Assembly (NCBI GenBank): GCA_036504095.1
Contig: DASXVS010000016.1
Coordinates: 1-64,000 of the forward strand
Direction of reading: 5' to 3'
Source: Armatimonadota bacterium
GTDB taxonomy: Bacteria; Armatimonadota; DTGP01; JAKQQT01
Length of the DNA stretch: 64,000 nucleotides
The notes under the pieces: generated by a model
What the model saw: the letters and a program-made list of their open reading frames with translations, nothing else
Told to the model about the DNA's origin: nothing
The model's database searches: none
Position numbers and translations under genes: made by a program
Shown here: positions 46,190-54,128 of the stretch, piece after piece
Layout: every line of letters starts with the position of its first letter
Position numbering within the stretch: position 1 is the first letter of the stretch

Positions 46190-49100
46190 CTGGACATCCT
46201 CGAGGGACTGCAGGCAGAACAATGTGAGATCGTCACCGCCGAAATCGACCGGCCGGTGAAGGTCATCGCCGGCGCCGGGACGGGAAAGACGGAAACGCTC
46301 ACGCGCCGCTTCCGCTGGCTCGTGGAGGAGAACCACTTTGACCCGGCGCGCATCCTGGCCGTCACGTTCACTGAGAAAGCGGCTGCCGAGATGAAATCGC
46401 GCATCCGCGCCGCCCTCACCAAAGCCGACCGGGAGCCGGAAGCGCCGCTCGCCGTTCACACATTTCACGGATTTGCGCGGACCATCCTCACGGAGAACTG
46501 CTACCGTCTCGGGCTGCCGCCAAACCCGAAAATGCTCTCGGACGTACGCCAGCGCCTCTTCCTCGACCGCCTGTTCCAGCGCCTCTGCAACGGTGAAATT
46601 GATGAGCCGTCCCTCGCGCCGGAACGCCTCGCGGAGCTTTCCTCATCCGGCCTCGCGGACCTTCAGTCCGCCTTGCAGGGGATCCTTTACACGGCGAAGG
46701 GGAAAGGCTGGTCGCCGGACGAATTCCGCGAGCGCGCTTTGGCCGTTGAGGGGCGGTTTTACACCGCGCTTCCCGCGCCCGACGATGCCTTGTCATACGG
46801 CGGCGAAAAGAAGGGGGCGCTCTGCGAGGCGATTCGTGGCAGGCTGGCAAGTCTGTTCCCATGCAGGGACCTCGAGGATTGCCTGGACGTTCGCAAGCTC
46901 TGGTTCACGAATCCCCTGAGAAGCGAACCTCGGACGGACATCGCGGCCGCGCTGGACAACGAGCGGCAGGTCACCCAGCGATTCATCGATGCGGGCCAGG
47001 CATTCTATCGGCTTTACGAGGCCGAGCGGAAGGCCCTCGGAGCGTTGGATTTTGACGACCTGGTCAATGAAGCCGTCGCGCTCCTCCGCGAACCGGAAAT
47101 CCGTGCCCGCGCGCGCCAGCGTTACCAATACATCCTCGTAGACGAGTTCCAGGACACATCGCCGATGCAGATGGAGCTCATCCGCGCCGTCATCACGCCG
47201 ATGCCGGAACGTTCGCGCTGTGGCAACTGCCCGGCGGAGGCGCCGGCCAACTTGACGATCGTTGGCGACAAGAAGCAGGCGATATACGCCTGGAGGAACG
47301 CCAGACGCGAGAACATGGACGATATCCTGCCTTGCGCCGCCCATACGAGGGTCGTCAACCTGACCCAGAACCACCGGTCACGGCCCGGGATACTCAAGGT
47401 AGCCAACGCGATCCGCCTTCGCATCGAACCCGGCGACCCCGACACCTGGACCGCGAAGACGGAGCCTGCCGTTGTCCACGCGCCCGAATCGTTCGCTGGC
47501 GGGAAAAAGGCCGACGCCCGGAGGGTCGAGGCGAACTATGTGGCCGAGTGCATCCAGCATCTGATTCGGGAGAACGCGTCGCGACGGTATGCCGACATCG
47601 GCGTCCTTATCCGCAAGAACAGCCTGTTCGCCGAGTTGCGCCGCGCCTTCCGGGACCGCGGAATCCCCTACGTTCGCGAAGGCGCAACCGGCCTCCTCGA
47701 AGAGCCTACCTGCAAGGACGTCCTTGCGTATCTGCATGCCATCGCCGATCCCCTGGATGACCTGCATCTGGTCCGGGTACTGAAACGTCCTCCGGTTGGG
47801 CTTTCCGACCGAGATCTCGTGTCGATGCGCTACACGGAAGACGCGCTGTCACAGGTCGGCCGGGGTCCGAGGCCGTCGCTGCGGGCGTTCCTTCCGCTCA
47901 TCCTCAGCGCTCAGGACGAGCGCCTGGACGCTGATCCAAAGGAAAGGCTGTGCGCCCTCGGCGCTCGTCTGGAGACGCTGGCGGCTCTGCAGGTCGCGCT
48001 CCCGGTCCGCGATCTCCTGGAACGCCTGCCGCTCGAAGCCGGTCTCTGGGACGCGTGGGGGGCGGACGACAGGGCCGCGTGGGCGAACACACTTGCGACA
48101 CTCCAGGCGATCGCCGACGCGCTCGAGGAGGACGGAGCCGGTCTCGACGTCCGGGATTTCCTGGACGCGATCGAGTTCTACGCCACAGACAGCCGCCTCG
48201 CCGCCGCGTCGTCGGAATCGGTGATGGACGGCGTCCACGTGCTCACAGTCCACCAGGCGAAAGGGCTGGAATTCCCTGTCGTCTTCGTCATCGGAATGGG
48301 CGAGCAGCCGAAGGCGGGGAGCGGCTGGATCTGGGACGACAACTGGGGGGTCATCCCGGCGGTACCCGATGGGGCCGCCAAATCGGTCATCGCCAAATGG
48401 CTGAGGCCGCGCCGGGAGGAGGGCGCCGATGAAGAGGCGCGCTGCTGGTACGTTGCGGCAACCCGCCCGAAGGAAACCCTCGTCGTCACCAGCATCAACG
48501 ATCAGAGGGGCCGCCCGGCGCGTCCCCCGGAATTGCCGGAACACGCGACCCTGTCCGATCTGCTCGTTTCGCTCGATACCTGCACCGTGAACGTTTCCCG
48601 GCCGGAGCCTGCGAGGCCGCGAATATCTGCGGCAACACCCATGCCCGCCGCGGGGCCGTTCACCGCCAGTTTCACCGCGATTGAAGCGATGGAGCACTGC
48701 CCGGTCTCCCTCTGGATTGACCGTCACTGGCGCCTGCCGGAAGCGGCGGGCGTGGGAGGTGGCGGTTCCGGAAGGCGGATCGGCATACTCGTACATGAAG
48801 CCATCGAGCGCGGCGAACCGGACCTTGAACGTCTCTTCGATCCACGGGACACCGATGACGTGCGGGACCGGGTGCGCGCGCTCTGGACGGCCTTTCGGGA
48901 GCACGGCGCGCCGCCGGCGGTTGACAAGGAACGTGCGGTGCAATTCGCAGTTTCGACTCCGCGGGGCGACGTGATCCTCAATGGTTTCGTCGATGCTCTG
49001 GTATGGAACGGACCCACCCTGCAGATCGTGGACTACAAGACCAATCGCGAATTGAGCGATGAAAACCTGAACGCATACGCCCTGCAAATGGCGGTATACC

Positions 49101-49672
49101 GGAAAGCGCTTGCGGCCGACGGCCTGGAGACTTCATCGGCCGGGAAGATCATCCATATCCGTCCGGAAGGCTGCGAAGAGCACGAACTCGACCTTGTTAG
49201 CGAGGGCTTGGACGCCCGGTTCGCGCAGGCGTGTGAGAATATCGCAACCGTGCTGGCCGGTCCGGGGATGCCTGCTCCAAAGGAAGGGCGAGAGTGCGGT
49301 TACTGCGCGCACCGCGATGTCTGTCCGCACGCGGAAAACGGCGCGAGCGCCGCTGAGGAACGCGGGTTGAGGGAGCCTGACTTCGACCTGTTCGGCCCCG
49401 AGTGGCGGCCCCTCGTTCGGGCGCTGGCCGACGCCGGGTTCGTAGTCGATGGCGGCGAGGAGATCGTTGCGGGTGACATCTCCCTGGGGACGACCGTCGC
49501 GCTCATATCACACGCGGGCCGCCGAATCGCCGTAGTGAACGGCGATTGTCCCGAAGGCGCCGAAATGGGCGAGGCTCTGATCGCGGGGGGCGCTCGGGTC
49601 GTCGCCGTAAGTGCGGGCGATATCGCGGGAGCCGACGAAGCCATCAGGTCCGCCTTGGAGGGAGACTGTTAG
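46190..49672 (+). CDS. AddA-like helicase-nuclease subunit, probable CTG start
   Basis: A protein of 1,160 residues. The UvrD motifs are complete: Q-motif GLQAEQCEIV (6-15), Walker A GAGTGKT (28-34), LDFDDLVNEA, ILVDEFQDTSPMQ, VGDKKQAIYAWRNA, HQAKGLEFPVVFV and CWYVAATRPKE. The C-terminal nuclease has RIGILVHEAIERGE, VDALVWN, LQIVDYKTNREL, ALQMAVYRKAL and GYCAHRDVCPHA. A further 100 residues with a Rossmann-like look follow. No ATG, GTG or TTG lies upstream of the Q-motif in frame; the CTG at 46,190 stands 7 bases after AAGGAG, while the first GTG (46,256) would remove the Q-motif. It sits between the AddB-like gene and the RelE-UvrD gene, which starts right after its stop. Confidence 0.85.
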   Translation: MDILEGLQAEQCEIVTAEIDRPVKVIAGAGTGKTETLTRRFRWLVEENHFDPARILAVTFTEKAAAEMKSRIRAALTKADREPEAPLAVHTFHGFARTILTENCYRLGLPPNPKMLSDVRQRLFLDRLFQRLCNGEIDEPSLAPERLAELSSSGLADLQSALQGILYTAKGKGWSPDEFRERALAVEGRFYTALPAPDDALSYGGEKKGALCEAIRGRLASLFPCRDLEDCLDVRKLWFTNPLRSEPRTDIAAALDNERQVTQRFIDAGQAFYRLYEAERKALGALDFDDLVNEAVALLREPEIRARARQRYQYILVDEFQDTSPMQMELIRAVITPMPERSRCGNCPAEAPANLTIVGDKKQAIYAWRNARRENMDDILPCAAHTRVVNLTQNHRSRPGILKVANAIRLRIEPGDPDTWTAKTEPAVVHAPESFAGGKKADARRVEANYVAECIQHLIRENASRRYADIGVLIRKNSLFAELRRAFRDRGIPYVREGATGLLEEPTCKDVLAYLHAIADPLDDLHLVRVLKRPPVGLSDRDLVSMRYTEDALSQVGRGPRPSLRAFLPLILSAQDERLDADPKERLCALGARLETLAALQVALPVRDLLERLPLEAGLWDAWGADDRAAWANTLATLQAIADALEEDGAGLDVRDFLDAIEFYATDSRLAAASSESVMDGVHVLTVHQAKGLEFPVVFVIGMGEQPKAGSGWIWDDNWGVIPAVPDGAAKSVIAKWLRPRREEGADEEARCWYVAATRPKETLVVTSINDQRGRPARPPELPEHATLSDLLVSLDTCTVNVSRPEPARPRISAATPMPAAGPFTASFTAIEAMEHCPVSLWIDRHWRLPEAAGVGGGGSGRRIGILVHEAIERGEPDLERLFDPRDTDDVRDRVRALWTAFREHGAPPAVDKERAVQFAVSTPRGDVILNGFVDALVWNGPTLQIVDYKTNRELSDENLNAYALQMAVYRKALAADGLETSSAGKIIHIRPEGCEEHELDLVSEGLDARFAQACENIATVLAGPGMPAPKEGRECGYCAHRDVCPHAENGASAAEERGLREPDFDLFGPEWRPLVRALADAGFVVDGGEEIVAGDISLGTTVALISHAGRRIAVVNGDCPEGAEMGEALIAGGARVVAVSAGDIAGADEAIRSALEGDC

Positions 49673-51757
49673 ATGCCGGTGCTGATTGCCGATTCCTGGG
49701 GAGAATCCGTGCGACGCCTCGGCGCCGAGGACCAGGGCCGCGCGACGGACTTTATCGGGAAGTTCCTGCAGGACCCGAGGAACCCCGGAATCCGGCTCAA
49801 AAAGCCGGAGAGTATGAAGGACCCCGATATATGGTCGGGCCGGATCACGGACGATCTGCGCGCGATCGTGTACAATGGCGAAGGCATCTACGCGCTTCTC
49901 TTCGCCGCCCACCACGACGCGGCCTACAAGTGGGCGAGGAACAGGACGGTGCGGCGGGACACGATGACCGGTGCTATCCAGGTGATCGATCTGCCGGATG
50001 CCGTGGACTACACGCCCGATGCGCCGCGCGGCATGGAAGCGCCTCCGCTCGTCTTCGCCGGGTGTTCCGACGCCTATCTCCTTGCCCTGGGCGTGCCGGA
50101 TGTTTGGCTGCCTGTTGTCCGCTATGTCCGCGACGTCGAGAAGGTGCTGGGGTTCCTCGGAAAACTGCCCGAGGAGGTTGTGGAACGGCTGTTGATGGTC
50201 GCCACCGGCGAGGTCGTCGCGCCGCCGGAGCCGGCCGCCGCCCCTCGCCCGGCCCTGGGCAACCCGGACACGCTGCGGCGCTTCATCGTCGTTGAGAACG
50301 ACGACGACCTGGCAAAGGCCCTTCTCGCACCCCTTCATCGCTGGATCACTTTTCTGCACCCCTCCCAGCGGTTGCTCGCCGAAGGCTCGTTCAACGGCCC
50401 CGTGAAGGTGACGGGTTCGGCGGGGACGGGAAAGACCGTCGTTGCCATGCACCGTGCCCGCCACCTGGCGCGTCAGGGCAAGCGCGTGTTCTTCACCACC
50501 TACGTTACCACGCTGTGCCGCATCCTGGAGCGGAACCTCGGCCTGCTGTGCGGGCCCGGGGAGTTGCAGAACATCAAGGTGAATACCGTCGTGAGCCAGG
50601 CGCGCCGCATAGTGGCCAAGGTCGACAAAGGCATAGGCCTCATCGAAGACGCCGAACTCGCCGGGATTCTGGAACGCTGCCGACAGGCGCAGGGCTGCCC
50701 CTTCGACGCCCGTTTCGTGGCTGCGGAATGGCAGCAAGTGGTCCAGGCCCAGGGCATCACCTCGTGGGATGCTTACCGGAACGCTCGGCGTACGGGACGC
50801 GCAACCCGCCTGGATGTGAAAGAACGGAAGCCGCTCTGGACGGTGTTCCAGGGGGTCTTTGATGCGATGCGCGACCGCAATGGGCTGGACGCGCAGGGGA
50901 TGTGCCGCCGGGCCGCCGAACTGCTTCAGACGGGACGGATCGAGAGTCCGTTTGACGCGGTGATTGTGGACGAAACGCAAGACCTGCAGCCGCGGCAGAT
51001 CGCGTTCCTTCACGCGTTGGCGGGCGATGGGCCGGACAGGCTGATGCTTGCGGGCGACGGCGGCCAACGCATCTACGCCAGGGCGAGCAGCCTGCGATCG
51101 CTCGGGATCGAGGTGCGAGGGCGATCCCATGTGCTGCGGATCAATTACAGGACGACGGAGGAAATCCGCCACACCGCCGACCGCCTGCTGGGCGAAGAGT
51201 CCGACGACCTGGACGGCGGGCGCGAGTGCCGCAATGGGACACGCAGCCTCGTGCATGGCCCCCTGCCGACGGTAAAGGGCTTTGCGACGACGGAGCAGGA
51301 GACCGAGTTCCTTGCCGCCCGCATCGCCAACTACCTGGAAGCGGGCGTTGCGCCGGAGGAGGTTGCGGTTTTCGTGCGTTCAAACAGCGCGGCGAAGGGG
51401 CTGGCACAGTCGTTGAAGGATGCCGGCCTGCGCTGCCATGTGTTGGACGAGAACGGGACGGCGCCCGACGGTTTCGTCAACGTCGGCAACATGCACAGGG
51501 CCAAGGGCCTCGAATTCAAGATTGTCTTTGTTGCGAACGCCACGAACACGGCTCTCCCGCAACCCGAAGCGCTGAGGAACGCCCTGGACGAATCCGATCG
51601 GAGCGCCGTGGTGGAGCAGGAGCGGCAACTCCTCTACGTAAGCCTGACGCGCGCCCGCGATGAACTATATGTCACGTGGTCGGGAAAGCCAAGCCCATTC
51701 GTAGCGGATCTGCCGAAGGCCGCGCCGCAGAATCAACCGAGGCCCGGCGATCGATAA
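49673..51757 (+). CDS. UvrD-family helicase with RelE-like N-terminal domain
   Basis: A protein of 694 residues. Residues 1-95 resemble a RelE/ParE-type toxin fold (AIVYNGEGIYALLFAAHHDAAYKWA is the typical pattern of beta strands ending in HHDEAYKWA; IWSGRITDDLRAIVY precedes it). After a linker of about 130 residues comes an SF1A helicase with GSAGTGKT (248-255), VIVDETQDLQPRQI near 430, LAGDGGQRIY, HRAKGLEFKIVFV and LYVSLTRARDELYV. There is no nuclease domain. Its ATG follows the TAG of the AddA-like gene with no gap. RelE-helicase fusions are known but not well understood; whether the domain still cuts mRNA or only binds RNA or protein is open. Confidence 0.75.
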   Translation: MPVLIADSWGESVRRLGAEDQGRATDFIGKFLQDPRNPGIRLKKPESMKDPDIWSGRITDDLRAIVYNGEGIYALLFAAHHDAAYKWARNRTVRRDTMTGAIQVIDLPDAVDYTPDAPRGMEAPPLVFAGCSDAYLLALGVPDVWLPVVRYVRDVEKVLGFLGKLPEEVVERLLMVATGEVVAPPEPAAAPRPALGNPDTLRRFIVVENDDDLAKALLAPLHRWITFLHPSQRLLAEGSFNGPVKVTGSAGTGKTVVAMHRARHLARQGKRVFFTTYVTTLCRILERNLGLLCGPGELQNIKVNTVVSQARRIVAKVDKGIGLIEDAELAGILERCRQAQGCPFDARFVAAEWQQVVQAQGITSWDAYRNARRTGRATRLDVKERKPLWTVFQGVFDAMRDRNGLDAQGMCRRAAELLQTGRIESPFDAVIVDETQDLQPRQIAFLHALAGDGPDRLMLAGDGGQRIYARASSLRSLGIEVRGRSHVLRINYRTTEEIRHTADRLLGEESDDLDGGRECRNGTRSLVHGPLPTVKGFATTEQETEFLAARIANYLEAGVAPEEVAVFVRSNSAAKGLAQSLKDAGLRCHVLDENGTAPDGFVNVGNMHRAKGLEFKIVFVANATNTALPQPEALRNALDESDRSAVVEQERQLLYVSLTRARDELYVTWSGKPSPFVADLPKAAPQNQPRPGDR

Positions 51758-51833
51758 AGCATCCACATCCGGTTTATCGCCCTGGCCAACGCCTACCTCC
51801 CGCAATTTACTGCCTATCAACCACTGACCACAG

Positions 51834-51960
51834 CCTATTGCCTACTGCCTACTGACCACTGCCTACTGCCTACTGCCTACTGACTATTGCCTACTGTCTA
51901 CTGACTACTGTCTACTGACTACTGTCTACCGTCTACTGTCTACTGACTACTGACTACTCC
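51834..51960 (+). repeat. Heptanucleotide tandem repeat (CCTACTG-type)
   Basis: About 18 consecutive 7-base units fill these 127 bases, nearly all variants of CCTACTG, TCTACTG or ACTACTG. A pyrimidine-rich stretch then leads to the permease ATG at 51,977. The region in front (51,780-51,833) looks like decayed units. Confidence 0.9.
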
Positions 51961-51976
51961 CTCCTCCCTCCCCCAA

Positions 51977-52846
51977 ATGAAAACCGTAAAGACCTCCCTC
52001 TTCTACCTGGTACTTACCGCCGGCGCGGCGTCCATGATCTTCCCGTTCCTGTGGATGATCCTCACGTCCGTCAAGCCCGAGTCGGAGATTTTCGCCAAGA
52101 CGATCACACTACACAACATCCTGCCCTCGCACTGGCGCTGGGATAACTACAGCCGCGCGTGGCAGGCGGCCCCGTTCGGGCGCTATTTCTTCAACACGGT
52201 GGTCGTAGCGGTGGGCGGGACCTCGTTGATGCTGGTCATCTCGTCGATGGCGGCGTACGCGTTCGCGCGCCTCCGTTTTCCCGGGCGTCAGGCGATCTTC
52301 ATCGTGCTGCTCGCCACGATGATGATTCCCGCCCAGGTCACGATGATCCCATCGTTCATCATCCTGAGGCACATACCTCTGTTCGGCGGGAACAACCTCC
52401 TGGGTTCCGGGGGGCACGGCTGGCTCAACAATTTCCTGGGGCTCATCGTCCCCGGCTCGGCCGGAGTGTTCGGGATCTTCATGCTGCGCCAGTTCTTTCA
52501 AACCCTCCCGCGTGAGATGGAGGATGCCGGCCGCATCGATGGCGCCACCGAGTCCATCATCTTCTGGCGGATCATCCTGCCGCTCTCCAAGCCCGCGCTC
52601 GCAGCGTTGGGCACATTCGCGTTCACTGCCCGCTGGAACGACTTCCTCGGCCCCCTGCTCATCATGAGCGACGAGTCCATGAAGACCCTCCAGGTGGGCC
52701 TGCAGGTCTTCCAGAGCCAATATGGCGCCCAGTGGGATCTTCTGATGGCGGGCACCGTCCTGGTGACGCTCCCCGTCATCGTCGTGTTCTTGCTCGGTCA
52801 GCGCTATTTCGTTAGCGGCATCGCGCTGGGTGGCGTCAAGGGCTAG
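51977..52846 (+). CDS. Carbohydrate ABC transporter permease (MalG/LacG type), orphan
   Basis: A protein of 289 residues with six hydrophobic segments, the first near residues 8-28. The ATPase-docking EAA loop is complete: MEDAGRIDGATESIIFWRII followed by LPLSKPALA. The C-terminus (RYFVSGIALGGVKG) is typical of full-length MalG-like permeases. It would form one half of the membrane channel of a sugar importer. No partner permease, binding protein or ATPase gene is adjacent, so the complex must be completed from elsewhere, or the gene was separated from its operon. The start has no ribosome-binding site: it is preceded by CCTCCCTCCCCCAA and the heptanucleotide tract. Confidence 0.9.
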   Translation: MKTVKTSLFYLVLTAGAASMIFPFLWMILTSVKPESEIFAKTITLHNILPSHWRWDNYSRAWQAAPFGRYFFNTVVVAVGGTSLMLVISSMAAYAFARLRFPGRQAIFIVLLATMMIPAQVTMIPSFIILRHIPLFGGNNLLGSGGHGWLNNFLGLIVPGSAGVFGIFMLRQFFQTLPREMEDAGRIDGATESIIFWRIILPLSKPALAALGTFAFTARWNDFLGPLLIMSDESMKTLQVGLQVFQSQYGAQWDLLMAGTVLVTLPVIVVFLLGQRYFVSGIALGGVKG

Positions 52847-52860
52847 GCAAGAGTCATCCT

Positions 52861-53220
52861 GAATTTTCGGGAGGGTGGTAACGGGTAATTACTTTGATTC
52901 CGGCCCGTACGGGCGGCTCTGACCGGCACGGAGCCCGCCTGCGCAGGCTGATTCCGCAGTCGGCGAAGGCCGACTTGGTGCTCTTCATAGCCGTGACTTT
53001 AGTCGCCGGAACAAGCGCCGAGTACGTCCTGTCACGCACTCGAAATCCGGGAGGGTTGTAACGGGATGTTACTTTGATTCCGGCCCGTACGGGCGGCGCT
53101 GACCGGCATGAAGCCCGCCTGCGTAGGGTGATTCCGCAGTCGGCGAAGGCCGACTTGGTGCTCTTCATAGCCGTGACTTTAGTCGCCGGGACAAGCGCCG
53201 AGTACGCCCAAAATTCGGGA
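52861..53220. repeat. Two tandem copies of a 180-bp repeat
   Basis: Copies at 52,861-53,040 and 53,041-53,220 align with a period of exactly 180 bases; the block ACTTTGATTCCGGCCCGTAC recurs at 52,891 and 53,071. Each contains a palindromic GCCCGTACGGGC and a shared stretch near the end (GCCGTGACTTTAGTCGCCGG). The end of copy 2 (AAAATTCGGGA) echoes the start of copy 1. A minus-strand frame runs through both because 180 is divisible by 3, but it has no family resemblance. Confidence 0.9.
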
Positions 53221-53256
53221 TGACTCATGTTCGTTCCGCCTGCCCGGACAGCCTTA

Positions 53257-53291
53257 CAAAAAGGCGGGGCGCTGCCGAATGGCAGCGCCCC
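53257..53291 (-). terminator. Rho-independent terminator of the PEP-CTERM gene
   Basis: A perfect 11-bp stem, GGGGCGCTGCC and GGCAGCGCCCC, with a 4-base loop, lies about 35 bases past the stop. On the minus strand it is followed by GCCTTTTTG. Confidence 0.85.
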
Positions 53292-53324
53292 GTCCGGGGT
53301 GAACAATCGGAGTTGAGCAGCGGG

Positions 53325-53951
53325 TTACTTGCGGCGTCGCAGCATTCCGAGTACGGGCAGGACGCCCACGGCCAGCAAACCGGCGCTGGCGGGTTCCGGA
53401 ACGGTGCCGGTGGTTGTCGCGTTGATCCGGAAATTGTCAGATTTCTTCCCGAACTGACGCAGAGCGTCCAGCGTAGTGGGGGTCGTCGGGCAGTTGATGC
53501 CGCCGGGTCCCGGGTCGCCGGCCAGGAGTTGCCAGACGACCAGTTTGTATTCGCCGTTGGGCGTCGGCGCGTTGATTACGGTCGTGCCGGAGCCCCCTTG
53601 CTCGGTTAACGGCGCGAACGGTGAAGGAACACCGCTCAGGATGTTGAAAAACGCCTTGTCCACGTTGCCTTGCGCAAGCGTCCGGTAGAAGTCACCGATC
53701 GTGGTCACCAGCGTGCTCTCGCTGGTGTTGGTAATGGCATAAGCGTAGCAGCCGGGGTCCAGAATATTCCCGCTGCCCGCTCCGCCGCCGTTCAAATACA
53801 CGTCGGCAAGGCTCGGATACTCATTTACGTTCGTTCGCGCGCCTGTGACATCCGTTGTCTGGACCGCTCCGAATCCCGATTGGGCTCTTGCCGTGTAGGT
53901 CAAAACGACCGTCGCCAAGCCGGCCAGGGTAGCCATTCTGTATAGATTCAT
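53325..53951 (-). CDS. Secreted protein with PEP-CTERM sorting signal
   Basis: A protein of 208 residues with an N-terminal signal peptide (MNLYRMATLAGLATVVLTYT ending ARAQS). The C-terminus has the complete tripartite PEP-CTERM signal: VPEPAS, a hydrophobic helix (AGLLAVGVLPVLGML) and RRRK. In PEP-CTERM/exosortase systems such proteins are cleaved and attached or released at the cell surface. The central part (CYAYAITNTSESTLVTTIGD, FYRTLAQGNVDKAFFNI) has no family I recognise but resembles other short PEP-CTERM exoproteins. GGAAG lies 8 bases before the ATG. It is divergent from the glycoside hydrolase gene and transcribed alone. The exosortase itself is not in the window. Confidence 0.85.
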   Translation of the reverse strand: MNLYRMATLAGLATVVLTYTARAQSGFGAVQTTDVTGARTNVNEYPSLADVYLNGGGAGSGNILDPGCYAYAITNTSESTLVTTIGDFYRTLAQGNVDKAFFNILSGVPSPFAPLTEQGGSGTTVINAPTPNGEYKLVVWQLLAGDPGPGGINCPTTPTTLDALRQFGKKSDNFRINATTTGTVPEPASAGLLAVGVLPVLGMLRRRK

Positions 53952-54128
53952 GGTTCACGCTTCCTTCGCTCTCTGCGGAGCTTTCTTACATCGACGAGAG
54001 GATCTCGCCATACTATACGACTAGGCAATGAATGTGCCAAATCATATAAGAGGCTGGCCGCTAGGCTGTTCGGCGCCTGGACGACCGGCTTCCGGGCGAC
54101 CACGTTCCCGTTGGAAGGAGACGGTGCG

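Noticed and set aside
49508-51256. Minus-strand ORF of 582 codons
   Set aside because: It is antisense to the RelE-UvrD helicase gene, which has full motifs and an operon position.
52854-53306. Minus-strand ORF of 150 codons with an internal 60-residue repeat
   Set aside because: It exists because the 180-bp DNA repeat is a multiple of 3; no start signal or family.
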